A program made the position numbers and the translations under genes. Below are positions 11,127-23,549 of a stretch of DNA of 64,000 nt, piece after piece. Source of the stretch: Prorocentrum cordatum. Lineage: Eukaryota; Sar; Dinophyceae; Prorocentrales; Prorocentraceae. Each line of letters starts with the position of its first letter. Position 1 is the first letter of the stretch. Location of the stretch: the NCBI GenBank assembly GCA_963575745.1, contig CAUYUJ010018726.1, positions 248,001 to 312,000 on the forward strand. Reading direction: 5' to 3'. Below the pieces are notes generated by a model. That model searched no databases. It was not told where the DNA came from and saw nothing but the letters and a program-made list of their open reading frames with translations.

Positions 11127-11339
11127 TAAAGCCATATAACATGTTAGTTGGATGCGTTTGTTATTTGCAGCCGTAGTGCTTGGCATTCTTCTGGTTCTGT
11201 GTTTACGTAATCATTAAATAATTGTATCCGAGGGATTCGTGTTGCTCATTAGATTGAATTCCGTCTGTGAAATGATTGACAATATGAGCGATTTGTTGAT
11301 ACCTGCGCAGCTATATCCCAGGGGACGAGGCCCCGTGGC

Positions 11340-11545
11340 CGCGCCCAGGCACTTCCACGGGGCATGGGAGGACCAGGCCTCCAGGGACGCCCCCAGACGG
11401 CCCCAGGCAGTCCCGAAACGTGCTGGGACGGCCCCAGGGGCCTCCAAGACGGTCCAATGGAGTCCACAGTCACCGAGGCACCGCCCCAAAACGCCCAAGG
11501 TGGCCCCTAAGCGGCCCAAGAACATTCCAAGGCGCTTCAAGAGGT
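11340..11545. repeat. CCCCAGACGGCCCCAGG-type repeat
   Basis: Same composition and wording as the family at 1-1200 (gccccaggcagtcccgaaac, gcggcccaagaacattccaa). About 200 bases. Between 11131 and 11339 I see no feature. Confidence 0.6.
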
Positions 11546-11564
11546 TCCAACAGGTGCCGGCGCT

Positions 11565-11790
11565 GGCGCCAGGGGAGGGGGGGTGTTTGAACCCCCCCCC
11601 TTCGGCGCCAGTGCGGGGAGGATTTTGAACCCCCCCCCCTTCCCCTTGGGCTGTCATCGTCGCTGTGTCCCCGCCGTCGGCGCTGCTGGCGGCCGCCGGC
11701 GCCGGCGCAGGGGGGGGAGTCAAACCCGCCCCCCTTGGGAGGGGGGGGGTTCGGAAGGGGGGGGGTGGGGGGGTGGGGGGGAGGGGAGTC
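11565..11790. repeat. G-run/C-run hairpin cluster
   Basis: GGCGCC plus a G-run, then a short loop TGTTTGAA, then a C-run and CGGCGCC (11568-11609) make a hairpin. Related arrangements follow near 11610-11645 and 11705-11740, then long G-runs to 11790. These runs are also likely sites of assembly length error. Confidence 0.7.
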
Positions 11791-12234
11791 CCCCCGGTTT
11801 TGATCGACGGCGCCGAGTGTTGGGGGGGGCCCACCCCCTGGTTCGAAACGCGCCGCCGAATGTTCCCAAGGCAAGCGCCCGTGAAACGCGTTCTCTCCGA
11901 TGTTTGGGTCCCTAACAAGCGTTGGCGCCAGGAGCCCATGCGCCACGCAGGGGCCATTTTGACCCGACGCATTCGATTCGGCATCCGTTCCGGCTGGCCC
12001 AGTCCGATCTAGTTCTGCTGTCCCGACTGCCCGAGCAGGCCCGATGCTTGCGTGGCGCTGCTATGCATCCTCGGCGCAGCCGATCTGGTCCGACTTGTCG
12101 GCCCAGTGCCCAGGCGGCCCGGTCCGAGTTCCTGAGTCGATGTGTGGCGGAGCTTGCCACGCTTTCCTGATGGGGGCAGGGGAGCGGCACAGCTGGGGGG
12201 TGCCTCTGGGGGTCAGTGCAAACGGGGGTCAGCC
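11791..12234. other. Unassigned sequence
   Basis: Mixed GC-rich sequence with no repeat or protein signal I can name. Confidence 0.45.
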
Positions 12235-12415
12235 AGAGGTCCGGACTTTGCAGGATCCTGCAGGGACGGTCGCATTGACCCGGGTTTGGGCGCAGGACTC
12301 TGCAGGATCTTGCAGGATCCTTCGCATTGACCCGGGCTTGGGCGCAGGATCTGGCATGATTTGCAGGATCCTGCAAGGCTTGACTGACCTGGGTCTGGAG
12401 TGACCCGGGTCAGAA
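12235..12415. repeat. Tandem repeat, about 58-bp unit
   Basis: Three related units carry TGCAGGATCCTGCA or TTGCAGGATCC, then GCATTGACCCGGG and TTGGGCGCAGGA. TGCAGGATCCTGCA is itself a 14-base palindrome. Confidence 0.8.
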
Positions 12416-12869
12416 GATCCCCGACTCAGAAGCTCGACGCTGATCGCACCATTAGGTTCGTTTTGATGGAAGCCTTGAATTTCACTTTACGTTTTCTGTT
12501 TTGGGGGGGCGCTTAGCGAGTTGTAGCGGCGAAGTGGGGGGTGAGGGATGGACAGTTGGCGCGGAGCGCCTGCTGTCAATTGCCACCAGTCGGTTGATTT
12601 GCCACTTTCTGTCACGATGTGCCGCTAGGCCACCAACGTCTTGATGAATCGAGGCTTCCTAACAAAACAACAAACGTAATGCACCCCACATGGAAGAAGA
12701 CATAGGGGCTGCGCTCGTTCAGCCCAGAACTCCGACGTCGTGATTATTTCAGGACCTGGGCACCTCTGGATTTTTTTGGAAGGCTGCTTCCGCGCGGCCG
12801 CGAAGGGCAGTGGCGCGCGGCCGCGGTTGCCGCCCCCGCACCGCAGGCGAACGATGCGCTGCGGCCCGC
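12416..12869. other. Unassigned spacer
   Basis: No gene or repeat recognised. Confidence 0.45.
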
Positions 12870-13022
12870 AAGATTTTACGACAAAATGTGGATCCGAGGT
12901 CCACTTTTGGCTTTGCGACAAAAGACTTTACGAGATTTTACGACAAAATGTGGATCCGAGACTTTACGACAAAAGATCCAAATGTGGATGTGGATCCGAG
13001 ATTTTACGACAAAATGTGTCTT
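12870..13022. repeat. GATTTTACGACAAAATGTGGATCCGAG repeats
   Basis: Three to four imperfect copies of a block reading ttttacgacaaaatgtggat plus ccgag, separated by shortened versions (actttacgacaaaagatcc). Confidence 0.8.
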
Positions 13023-14159
13023 TTGGCTCGTTCACTTCCCCAGGACCAGATTCTCATCGCCAGAGGCCGATCCGGCAGCGGGCCATGGTTCAGGAGGCAG
13101 CTTCGATCTACAATCACTGGTGTGACAATGACAACGTAGAGCGAGAAAAACGGCTGCGAAACAAACATCCATGTGGGGAAAACGAGGTGGACAGGGAATG
13201 GGATATTCATCGAAGGGAATGATTGTCTCCAGAAAATTGTCCGCGATGTGGCGGGGCCAGTGAAAGCGAGCTGGATGAGTAGAGAAGGAGTGACATATTG
13301 GTGGAAGAGAACTGTCCAAGGACAGAAGCAGACATGGTTCAACAGAGCGAGGCGACGTTGACACACGAGGATTGGCGGAGGGAGGAGTCCATGAGAATAG
13401 TGGATTGTATTGACTGATTGGTAGTGACGGGAGTGCCCTTGGAAGGACAGACTGAGCAGGAGGCCCCTCAGGTCTTCGCCGTTGTCGACGAGGGCGGTGA
13501 GAAGGTGGCAGTGTTCAAGCCGGCTGGCCGAGAGCACTTCCACAGGCGCTGTTCACATGATCCAGGGGAGTCACCTGGGGCGGGGAGGGTTAGGAGGGAG
13601 GAGGACGGGAAGAAGGATGGAGAGTACGTTGCTGGAGCGGCACGATTGGAGCCTTGGGTGCGCCTTGCAGTGCCAGGGCATACTTCGAGGTGGAGGGGAA
13701 GGGGGAATATGATGAAAAGGAGGAGGGGGAGGAGGTGTTAGAAGGTAAGGCTGCGACTGGATCAGAAGCGTACGCAGAGTTACAACGATTACCATATTCT
13801 ATTTGTTTTGGCTCAGGTATTGATCAGTGGAGCGTTCGCTTTGATCCGCTGTGAAAATCATGTCACCGTTCCGTTCCCGCGCAGTTCCTTCTCCAGGATT
13901 TGCATGGTAGCGGAGCGAGTTTAGTTACAGCAGCAGCAGCAGCCGCGGCACCAGCCCCCGCTGCAGTTGGAGATCCAATGCCGGAGTTCAAAAGTCCAGC
14001 TCAATCTCAACTTTGCCAGGTTGTGCGAGGCAGCGCATTATTGTGGAGACCACGGTTGCGTGAAAGTGGCGCGGAGGGCCAATCATGCAAGCATGAGGGA
14101 ATTTATCCAGTTGCCTGCGGCAAGTATCCGCCGCCATGCCAGTCTGGTGGTCTCGGTGG
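13023..14159. other. Unassigned sequence
   Basis: Over 1.1 kb without a recognisable gene. A frame of 179 codons on the minus strand (13004-13543) has no family resemblance I can name and I do not call it. Confidence 0.45.
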
Positions 14160-14800
<641 letters not shown>

Positions 14801-14929
14801 ATGACGAGGAGGAGTAGGAGGAGCAGGAGGAGGAATAACATAATAGCCGTCACTTGTGACACCTTTCGTCTTCACTTTTGAAGGAGTTCTCGTGGACCTC
14901 ATTTCAGTTGTCTTAGGTTGGCCTGAGCT

Positions 14930-15235
14930 CCTGCAGGGCAGTCTTGGGGGTCCATTGGGGCCCTCTTGGGCCGTCAGGGGGCTCTCTTGGGCCGTCTGGG
15001 GTTCCCTTGGCCGTGCGGAGGGTGCCTTGGGGCCGTCGTGGGGCCATCTTGGCGCCGTGTTGGGCCGTCGAGGGGTCCTCTGAGGCCGTACTGGCTCCCT
15101 CCAGAGGCCGTCTACAGCCAGCTTGGGGCCGTCCTGGAGGCCTCTTGGACCATCATGGGCGCCTCTTGGGCTATCTGGGGGCTTTCATGGGGGCCTTTTG
15201 GGGCCAGCTTGGGGGCGCCTTGAGCCACAATGGAC
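14930..15235. repeat. CTCTTGGGGCCGTC-type repeat
   Basis: Repeats of TTGGGGCCGTC and CCTCTTGGG. As at 48.8-49.1 kb, a purine or GAT tract precedes it, so the two blocks probably travel together as one dispersed family. Confidence 0.7.
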
Positions 15236-15331
15236 TGCCCGCAACCCGAAAAACGAGAATGCGAAATTCCTTAACATACGTAGACTCTAAAGGAGGCCGG
15301 GGCAAAGGCGAGAGAGCGAGCGTTTGTCCGC

Positions 15332-15353
15332 GGCCGTTTGTGCGCAAACGGCC
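15332..15353. repeat. 9-bp stem hairpin
   Basis: GGCCGTTTG-TGCG-CAAACGGCC, a perfect 9-bp stem with a four-base loop. Function unknown. Confidence 0.75.
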
Positions 15354-15423
15354 AGCCGCCAAGATATGACTGCGCCTCATCGCGAGACACACGACTTGCC
15401 ATTGGGACCGAAAACATGTTCGC

Positions 15424-15636
15424 TTGACATGGCCCGTCGCTCCCGCGACGATCTCCTACCTCTGGGACTATCGCTACTACGGTACAAAGGCGTTGAATAT
15501 GGGCTTCGCCTTAGGCGAAGCGTATGGTTGGGCCTCCCAACCCCCTTCAAACTTGGTAGCGGAGCTGGCCTATGGTAGTCAGCTCTGGCTTTACTCCGCA
15601 CCATCCACTGCATTATCTGGTGGACTTCTGACATAG
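15424..15636 (+). other. 70-codon open frame, doubtful
   Basis: A frame reading VAPATISYLWDYRYYGTKAL near its start and ending at a TAG. The aromatic-rich composition is unlike the surrounding repeats, but I recognise no family. It contains the 8-bp stem hairpin GCTTCGCC-TTA-GGCGAAGC (15503-15521). It could be a fragment of an exon or nothing. Confidence 0.2.
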
Positions 15637-15931
15637 TGGAACATCCGGCTGCGCGCGGGGGAATGTACATATCTACGCACAACCGCAATCACACTTGCAG
15701 TGCTACCTCCGTTCAAGTGGAGGCCTCTTACATGAGTCCGACCTTTCTGCGCTACTGCACTCCTGAGGCCCACCCTCTTATTTCAAGTAGACAGCTTTTT
15801 GAAGACACGATGCATGGTAACATGCGATACGATACTGCGCCGCCTCCACCCCCGCGCAGGCGAACGACGACGTCACATCATAACCCACAGCCGCAAACAT
15901 CCGACCACGACTTAAGAGGCCGTTGGATTGG
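15637..15931. other. Unassigned spacer
   Basis: About 300 bases with no recognised feature before the solo arm. Confidence 0.45.
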
Positions 15932-17880
15932 TCGGAGGTGAGGGGGGTGGAACGGAGAGCCCCCCTACCGGGAAATCGGTTTCGGTTTCGTGTTCGTGCG
16001 CGCCGCGCGTGCGGGCGAGGCGAAGCTGCGTGGGCGGCCGAGAAGTGTCCCGCCTCTGGCTGCGGCGCGGCCGGACCAAAAGTTCCCTGTCCGGGGACTG
16101 GTGGCGCGCGGTGTCCCGACGGTGTCCCGCTGGTGTCCCGTCGGTGTCCCGATGATGATGATGATGATGATGATGACGATGTTGTTGATGATGATGATGA
16201 TGATGGCCATGGTGGTGATGATGATGGTGTCCCGACGATGATGATGTTGATAATGCTGATATTGCTGATGGTGGTGATGGTGTACCGATGATGATCGTGA
16301 TGTTGATGATCATGATGATGTTGGTGGTGATTGTATGATGATATTATGATGATGATGATGATGCTGGTGTCCCGATGATGATGATGATGTTGATGATGAT
16401 GCTGTTGCTGATGATTGTGATGCTGCTGATGATGGTGTCCTGATGGTGATGTTGATTATGATGATGATGGTGGCGATGTTGGCGTCCCGATGATTATGAT
16501 TATGCTGTTGATGATGAGGATGGTGATGAGGTGGTGATGATGATTTGGATGATGGTGGCCCGATGATGGTGATGTTGATGTCGATGATGATGATGATGGT
16601 GTCATGATGATAATGGTGGCGATGATGATGGTTTCCCGATGATGATGATGTTGCTGATGATGATGTTGCTGATGATGGTGATGGTGTCCCGTTGAGGATG
16701 ATGTTGACGATGATGTTCATGACGAGGATGATGATATGATGGTGATGGTGGTGTTTCGATGATGATGGTGTCCCGATGATGATGATGTTGACGATGATGC
16801 TGGTGACGATGATGGTGTCCCGATGATGATGTTGACGATGATGATGATGGTGAGGATGAGGATGGCCATGGTGGTGATGATCATTGTGTCCCGATGATGA
16901 TGATGCTGCTGTTGCTCATGATGATGGTGTCCCGATGATGATGTTGACGTTGATGAGGATGATGTTGATGATGATGAGATGATGATATGATGATGATAAT
17001 GAGTGTGTCCCGATGATGCTGATGATGGGGTTGATGATGATGCCTTTGATGACCATGGCGATGATGATAATGGTGCCCCGATGGTGATGGTGCTGGCGAT
17101 GATTACGATGATGGTGTCCAGATATGATGATGGTCTTGATGATGAGGATGATGATGAGGTCATGACGACGATTTTGAGGATGGTGGCCCGATGATGATGC
17201 TGATGTTGATGATGATGATGAAGGTGTCCCGATGATGATGACGGTTTGATGATGATGATGGTGACGAGGATGTTGGTGCCCCGATGATGATGATGTTGAT
17301 GATTAAGTTGATGATGATGATGTCCCGATGATGATGTTGATGATGGTGTGCATGATGATGATGAGATGATGATGGTGGTGTTCCGATGATGATGATGGTG
17401 GTGCCCCGATGATGTTGTTGATGATGCTGATGGTGGCGATGATGGCGCCCACATGATGGTGATGGTGATGATGATGATGATGTTGGCGATGATGGTGGTG
17501 AGGTGCTGATCAGGGTGATGGTGTCCCGATGATGATGAATATGATGTTGATGACGGTGATGATGATGATGGTGACGTTGATTGTGGGATCGGTTTTGATA
17601 TCGGTAGTGAGATCGATAGTAAGACCGAATGTGAGATAGGTTGCGATATCGATTGTGATATTGATACTGGGATCGATTGTGATACCGATGGCCGCATCGA
17701 TTGCGAGATCGAATGAAACAGATCGAGAAATATCGATTGTGAGATCGATCGAGTGAGATCGATCGAGCGAGACCGATAGTGATATCGATAGCGGGGCCGA
17801 TAGCGAGACCGACCGAGTGAGACGTTGGTTCCCCCCCGAACCTCCTTATCACCCGAAGGGTGGTCGTATAGGTATTGCCA
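15932..17880 (+). mobile_element. Solo arm of the repeat-carrying foldback-like element
   Basis: Starts TCGGAGGTGAGGGGGG and repeats the head block of the element at 2554 almost exactly for about 120 bases. It continues with GGTGTCCCG units, then about 1.4 kb of GAT repeats punctuated by GTGTCCCGATGATG every 40-80 bases (16140-17560), then GATCGATAGT-type 12-mers (17580-17815), and ends with TTCCCCCCC, CCTCCTTATCACCCGAAGGG and GGTCGTATAGGT. Module order is identical to the left arm at 2554-3610, but the modules are expanded differently. No inverted partner is found downstream. Confidence 0.75.
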
Positions 17881-18395
17881 CATGTTGCGTCCTATGGGTC
17901 GCTATCGGACGTGCTGTTGGGCACGTCCAGCGCGGCGGGGACGACGCGCGCGCTGCCGGCCCCCACTGGGGCCCCGCCTGTAGCTTCCCTTTTCCGCGAA
18001 TTCGCTCGCGAGGTGCGCGCCTGGATCAACGTGACTACAGGACTACAGGCAACGTGATCCCCTCTCAACAGGCCGCGGGCGTGGTCTGGGAGGCCTCGCA
18101 ATGGCCGTGGCCATGAGGGCACCTTCCGCAATCATTAATTTTGGCGCGAATGTTGGCGGTCGCCGCACCGCCGGCGCCACCTGCATCGCGTTCCCCCCCA
18201 GCGCGAAGTTTGAAAATCTAGAGGGGGAACGCCAACTGAATGCGGGAACGGCTCTCGTCGACTTTCGCGTCCATGCGGGAGAGCGGATCGACCGGGCGTT
18301 CGCCCGCTGTGAGATTACACGGTTTGAGGCCACAGCCGCGGGCTTCAACATTCCCAACTTCCAGATCCTAGCAGTTACCTTATTCAGAGATCCGG
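17881..18395 (+). other. Possible upstream part of gag-like relic
   Basis: Contains a frame (18101-18460) reading NFGANVGGRR and AFPPSAKFENLEGERQ without stops, just before the Copia-type gag fragment. I recognise no domain. It may be the 5-prime part of that element. Confidence 0.3.
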
Positions 18396-20179
18396 GTGTT
18401 GGTACATCGCGCGCGCAGCAAATACTACGACCACTACACCGCCAAATGCCAGGACATTAGCAGCAGTTCGACACTCTGCCAGAGCGCACGAGGTCTCACG
18501 CCCGCATTGTTGAGCGAACCCCTCGCAACATTGGCGGTGTATTTAGCCGCGGCCATCGCGCCGAAACCTTTCATTCCGACACTGATGCAAGGCAGCCTGC
18601 GAGCGAACAATTTCCGGAACGACGATCCACAACCGACCGAGGCCGCCACCTTACTAAGCCAACAAGGTGGCCAGCCTACGGGGTCGCAGGACTCCTGGGC
18701 TCACTACCAGGGACCGTCGGCAACGGCGGCCCCTGCTCAAGCCGCTACCCTGTTAGGTTCTGCGGGGCAAACCGCCGAATCCGAATTTGACTCTGGTACC
18801 GACGCCGACGCCTCATCGGATGAGGGGGCTGGTGCCCTGGACTACTCCGACATGCCTGTGTATCTCACCGAAGAGCAGCAGGCGCAGTGGTTATTCCTAG
18901 GATACAAGAAACACAAACGCCCATGGAAACGATTTATGAAGAAACCAATTTTGCAAGGCGCGACGCGCGGCCCAGCGGGCGCCTAGGTCGAAGGGCAAGG
19001 GCAGAGGCATAGGTAGAGGCAAACGACGGAGATCGCATGGCAGAGGTGCGCCGGCATTCTGGGCATCCCCTACGGGGCCACAGTGCGAAGAAATCTTCCT
19101 GGGGACAGGTTGGGGCCATGGGCGCGCCTCGGGGCAAGGGCGAGGGGCGCCGGGGTAACCCGAAAGACGCCAATGGGAAAACCATCGGATGTTATATCCG
19201 CCATACTGCGCAACATTTTCGTCGCGAGCGCCCCCAAGGCGGTGGGGGGGGGCAGGGGTTCGTCGATGAATTTGGCTCAAACCGATTCGGACATTCAGCG
19301 TGTCGATTGGGAGACGCTTCTCCACTGCGGCTGCCCACCTCATGGCCGAGAGGCATCTGAGCGCCAGCGTGTCCCTTCGAGAGATATGCCGACGAGCACT
19401 TCGAGGAGATCTACGCTGGCCGCGACGAGATCAACCTGGCGGACTGGTTGGGCATTCCTATCGCGGGACGACCTGCGCATGTCGAGTTCGTCGAGGAACG
19501 CCACGCGCCCGCCGACTCGGATCACGAGATGTCGGGGGCACCTGCGGACTCCGATGCAAGGGCGCCGGCTACGGAGGAGGAGCTTCAACTGGTGCTTCGA
19601 CCGCAGGTCATTGGCAACCCTGCGCACGGGGAGCCCAATGGCGACGACGATCCTCTGCGGGGCAACCCGCGCGATGCAAGCGACCTCTCCGAGCGCGTGC
19701 AATGCGAACTCGGACGTGGCGAAGGCTCCCGCTTCACGCTCGTGCAGCGCGACTGGCCTACAAGCCGTCCAGTTTGGAGGCGAGTATATCGCACCGGTGA
19801 CGACGATAAAGACTTGGGAGCTCAGAGCCATGATCCACGACATCATGGGCGGAGTCACTCGCGCAGGCGTTCACGCGCTCGTTCCAGTGGCGCGCAGCGC
19901 CCGCGAACGCCTGATCGGAGGATTCCAAGAACTCCACCCAGAAGGGAACGCCCGCGGGGAAGCCCACCGCAGGACGACGATCGCCCAGGTGAGCCCGAAG
20001 GCCCGCGCCCGCGTCGACTTGTCAGCTGCGAGGGTCATGGGCTCGCCCGCCAGTATGTCTCAGCAGCAGAGGTGCGGCGTTGGCTCAACCGAGGTTCCAC
20101 CGAGCACGACGTCCGCTATTGGCATTCACTCCACCGGGTGACGCGGGATAATCGTGGCAAAATCGTCCGCGCCAACTGA
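18396..20179 (+). pseudogene. Copia-type gag relic with damaged CCHC knuckle
   Basis: The first frame (18396-18986) ends with LTEEQQAQWLFLGYKKHKRP and a WKRFMKKP tail, a line typical of dinoflagellate Copia Gag. After a frame change, 19037-19360 is basic (GKGEGRRGNPKDANGKTIG) and reaches a zinc-knuckle position. There the expected C-x2-C-x4-H-x4-C reads C-x2-R-x4-H-x4-R (residues 52, 55, 60, 65): both lost cysteines are CGC codons, one transition from TGC. The frame then runs on through HFEEIYAGRDEINLADWLGI (from about 19395) and a Ser/Arg-rich stretch to a stop at 20179. The product would have bound element RNA. Frame changes and lost cysteines make it a relic. Confidence 0.65.
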
Positions 20180-21118
20180 TGTTGCGGCACCGAGTCGGCC
20201 CCCGCGCTTGAGAAGAGGGGCGCAAAAAGTGCCATCATTAAGGATTGAGAGGAATGTCGAGGCCAGGTCCGCAGCTGCGAGCACTTTGCGGACCGCAGAC
20301 CCGACTGTCCGACGGGGCGCCCTTCAAGGGGCCCCAACTTTGAAGACTCCGTGGGTCTGGCCCCGCGGAGGCGGCCTGGGGCGCAGGGCGTGTCCGACCT
20401 GCATTCCCAGTGAACTACGTTTGACCAGAGATGATTACCAGCCGCTCATTGAAAATGCGGTAAAACGCGTTGAGCAACAGTGGGAGAACGTCGATGAATA
20501 TCACCGCCTCCAGCGATTCAATCGAGGACATCATGAGACGATGCCGGCGGCGTCATCTGCGGGGCAACCCGCTTCTTCTACTCGCGAAGGTGCTGGCAAT
20601 TCCGAGGCTGACAGAAATGATGATAATCCTGTCCCTGCTCCAGCAGATGGCCCAACTATCAGCTCCTGCTCCTGATTCGGAGTATGCCTTCGAGACCGAC
20701 AGCAGCGATCCAACGGAAACAGAAATATACATTTGCCAAGATAACAGAGGACATGGACATTGCATCAGGTGTGGCACTTGCATGTCATAGCGGAAGAATT
20801 GGCCGGGTAACCTGCAGGATAATCAACGAATTGGACGAGGGGCGATATGAATTGGATTGTAAGAGCGGGGCTAAGACCAATAACATGACACTCTACAGGC
20901 CGACGCGCAATAATCCGCGAGGCAGGCCATCGCCCCATGATGCGGGGGAACCCGCCGCTCATTCCAGCGCGGGGGCGCCCGCTGAGAGACCGCTCAAGGT
21001 CCTGGCGCCCGCGCGGAGAGAGAAGCTTGGCGAGGAGACGGGAGTTGATTTGTCTGGATCACCAAGTTCCCCAAAGTCAAGGTCACCAGCTCCAGCGCCA
21101 CCCGCGCAGAAGAAATGA
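20154..21118 (+). pseudogene. Unidentified coding fragments
   Basis: Two overlapping open stretches with protein-like composition. 20154-20675 includes LTRDDYQPLIENAVKRVEQQ and ENVDEYHRLQRF. 20684-21118 includes ASGVALACHSGRIGRVTCRI and NELDEGRYELDCKSG. A third frame near 20725 reads IYICQDNRGHGHCIRCGTC, with a Cys/His cluster. Frame changes occur between the parts. I recognise no family. Position after the gag relic suggests the same decayed polyprotein. Confidence 0.35.
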
Positions 21119-22559
21119 ACTGGCTCAGCAGAGGCCGACCCTGGAAGTAATCAACCACAAAGAGCTGCGGGGGAACCTGCCCGCAGACGACGCCCCAGGG
21201 GGCCAGCGGCGGCTGCCGCGGCGTCAGCGTTCCAGGGCGGCAGCGCGCCCGAGCGAAGGGAACCTGTAGCCCTTCGCGGCCCCGCGCCTGGCAGGCCCCA
21301 TAGGGGGGCTGGCTGGGCGCCATCAGTGGAAGGTGCATCCAGGGCACGCCCCTCGCAGCCAGATGACGATGAGACGGCGCCCCAGACTGCGTCCAAGGCA
21401 TCAATCAGGCTGCAGGGGCCGCTCCGAAGATTGCCAGATGCCATCCGCAGCACCAGCCGCGGGCACCCGCTGAACCGTCATTTGCGTCTGCGGTGCAACC
21501 TGCTACTATTCCTTAATTAAACAATGGAAGCGGGCGGCTCTGGGAGTCCCTGGGCACTCCTCAGCAGATGATGGTCGGCCCAGCATACAAACCCCTCGCC
21601 GACGTACTGCCGCGCACGCTGATGCAGGTGCTCTCGAACGCCAGCGCGTCCGCAACTATTTGCGGGCACAGCCTGCCCTTGGCTGCAGCTCTGAGGCCGA
21701 ATACCTGTCGAGGACGCTCTACAGTGCGGACGAGAGTTCAACGCTACCGAAGGAAAGAGATCAGCGCCACTGTAGAGAGTGGCTCACCATAGCCACTCGG
21801 CACAAGCCATTTCACATAGACAAGGTCTCGTCTCGGTTTACGGACAGTGCCACCTCGTTCGACGAGTTCGACGGCTGGGTTGGCCTCAGAGACATGCAGG
21901 AAAATTGACCACCGAAGAGACACGAAGACTGGCACGTTCATCACCTGGACGCCATCGAGACATGCATTCGAGGTAGGCACTGGGCATGCCAAGGACTAGC
22001 CGTGCCTAGAATATTCGAGACGGTCGACAATTCTGGCATGCAGGAGAAACGACTCCAGGTAAAGAAGGCTGAATTATGCGGGGAAGCCCGCCCGACGCAT
22101 TTCTTGCGGCACAGCAGTGGACGCAGCAGCCCAGGCATCAAATGTCCAGGGTCACTGTGCTCTCGAGTAACATACCTGACTGAACCGTGAGCGCCGCGCT
22201 ACTTCACGCACGGGACCCAATGGGCGAGCATCCCGAACATATTGCACGTCGGTCTGTCCTGCCGTAACGACGACAATCCTCAAGGGGCGGGCAGGCAGAT
22301 GATCCATGGATGCTCGTACTTACCTGGACATGGTCGGATTCACTCAGGCTTGCGGATGGACTCCGACGATTTGATTTTGGTGAGCCTCAAGAACCTGTTT
22401 CGCGACAACATCCCGGTCTAGTGGTCTGCCAGCGACATCATCATGAGTTCGGGTGCCAGCGGCCGGATCCCAGTGAGTCACCTTGTCCAACTTATCGGCA
22501 TCCATCATAACGCTGTCCAGTGCATGTACGACCGAATTGGGCAATAATGGGCCAACGAA
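21119..22559. other. Decayed sequence, no clear gene
   Basis: Short open stretches on the plus strand interrupted by stops. Two copies of the 14-bp hairpin lie here. No domain recognised. Confidence 0.4.
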
Positions 22560-23255
22560 TTGTATATTGACACTCAGCGGGGTGACCCGTCAAGGTCCAA
22601 GTTTGCACCGAAGGAGTGGTTCGAGTGCGCATTCGGTCTTTCCACGCTAAAGGGGCGGATGGTGCCGTGCACTCCCTGCAACCTGCGTGTCCCCATGCTG
22701 ACACCTACGTCGGAGGTGCAGCATACCTCGATATTCATGATGCAAGAGGTGCATCAGGCAGGGGCACCTGCAGGCCGCTCGGATGGATCCCGAATTCAAG
22801 CTCAGAGCGCCGATGCGTCTGGCATGACGCCCAGTGGAGTTACGCCGAATGACGAGCTCTATGCGAAAGACCCGCGGCGTAACCAGGCACGACAGTTGCC
22901 TGCACCTGCGGGGCAACCCGCTGCATTCGCGCCCATGGGCAGGACCGCGACCCCATTTGGCACCCCACAGAGTGCCGGGAGCACACATAGCTTGCAGGCC
23001 AGACCTCAAAGCATCAGGATGGTTCCACAGCTCTACCAAGCCTTGCAGGCCACATCGCCCTTTGCATCTCCACGTGCTGCCGCGGTGCAAACTGCCGTCG
23101 CGGGCCAGGAGGCTGCCCGGGGGACCGACGGCCTATTGGTTGCGGCAGTGGATGCACAGGCAGATGCAAGAGGCCATGGAGAGCATGAGGCGGGATGGAA
23201 AAAAGTTCCCGAACGCCGACTGGACTCCGCCTTGGGGGTGTGTTCCGGATGTTAA
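22560..23255 (+). pseudogene. Unidentified open frame, 231 codons
   Basis: Reads FAPKEWFECAFGLSTLKG near the start and then a Pro/Ala/Gln-rich part. It carries one hairpin copy (LPAPAGQPAAF). Composition is protein-like, but I cannot name a family. It may be a linker region of the same polyprotein as the neighbouring fragments. Confidence 0.3.
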
Positions 23256-23549
23256 CCCATCGCCGCCGTCTAAACAGGTATGGGTACACGCCAGCGTTTT
23301 TCAGCCGTCCGATCTATGATCCGACGGCCGCCGAGAGACCAGTGGCACCACGCATGGATTCAGACCCAGATTTGCTCCAGCACGCGCAAGAACAGCTCGG
23401 CCGAGTAGCGCCTCGGGCCGAGCGGGGCCTTCTCCAAATGCGTCCGACATGGGGCGGCAGCGAGGGCTCTCATATCTGAAGTTGCACGCGTCGTGGACGA
23501 AAAACGCCTGCCGAAGCGCCGCAGCCTAACCTCCGGCGCGAACTTGCCT

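Larger units (their letters stand above)
18762..22921. repeat. Dispersed 14-bp hairpin family GCGGGGCAACCCGC
   Basis: Copies or one- to two-base variants occur at 18762, 19657, 20559, 20942, 21167, 22079 and 22908. Most can fold as a GCGGG/CCCGC stem with a four-base loop (GCAA, GGAA or GAAG). Stem changes occur at 18762 and 21167. In one frame each reads as AGQPA, AGEPA or AGKPA, but the frame differs between copies. I did not see the same motif elsewhere in the window. Confidence 0.7.

Noticed and set aside
10369-11142. Long poly-Ser/Ile/Met frames over the GAT tract
   Set aside because: Explained entirely by trinucleotide repetition; all phases and both strands are open.
15932-17880. Helitron (5-prime TC, 3-prime hairpin)
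   Set aside because: The start is TC and a hairpin is near the end, but no CTRR terminus follows the hairpin, and no A/T insertion site can be shown.
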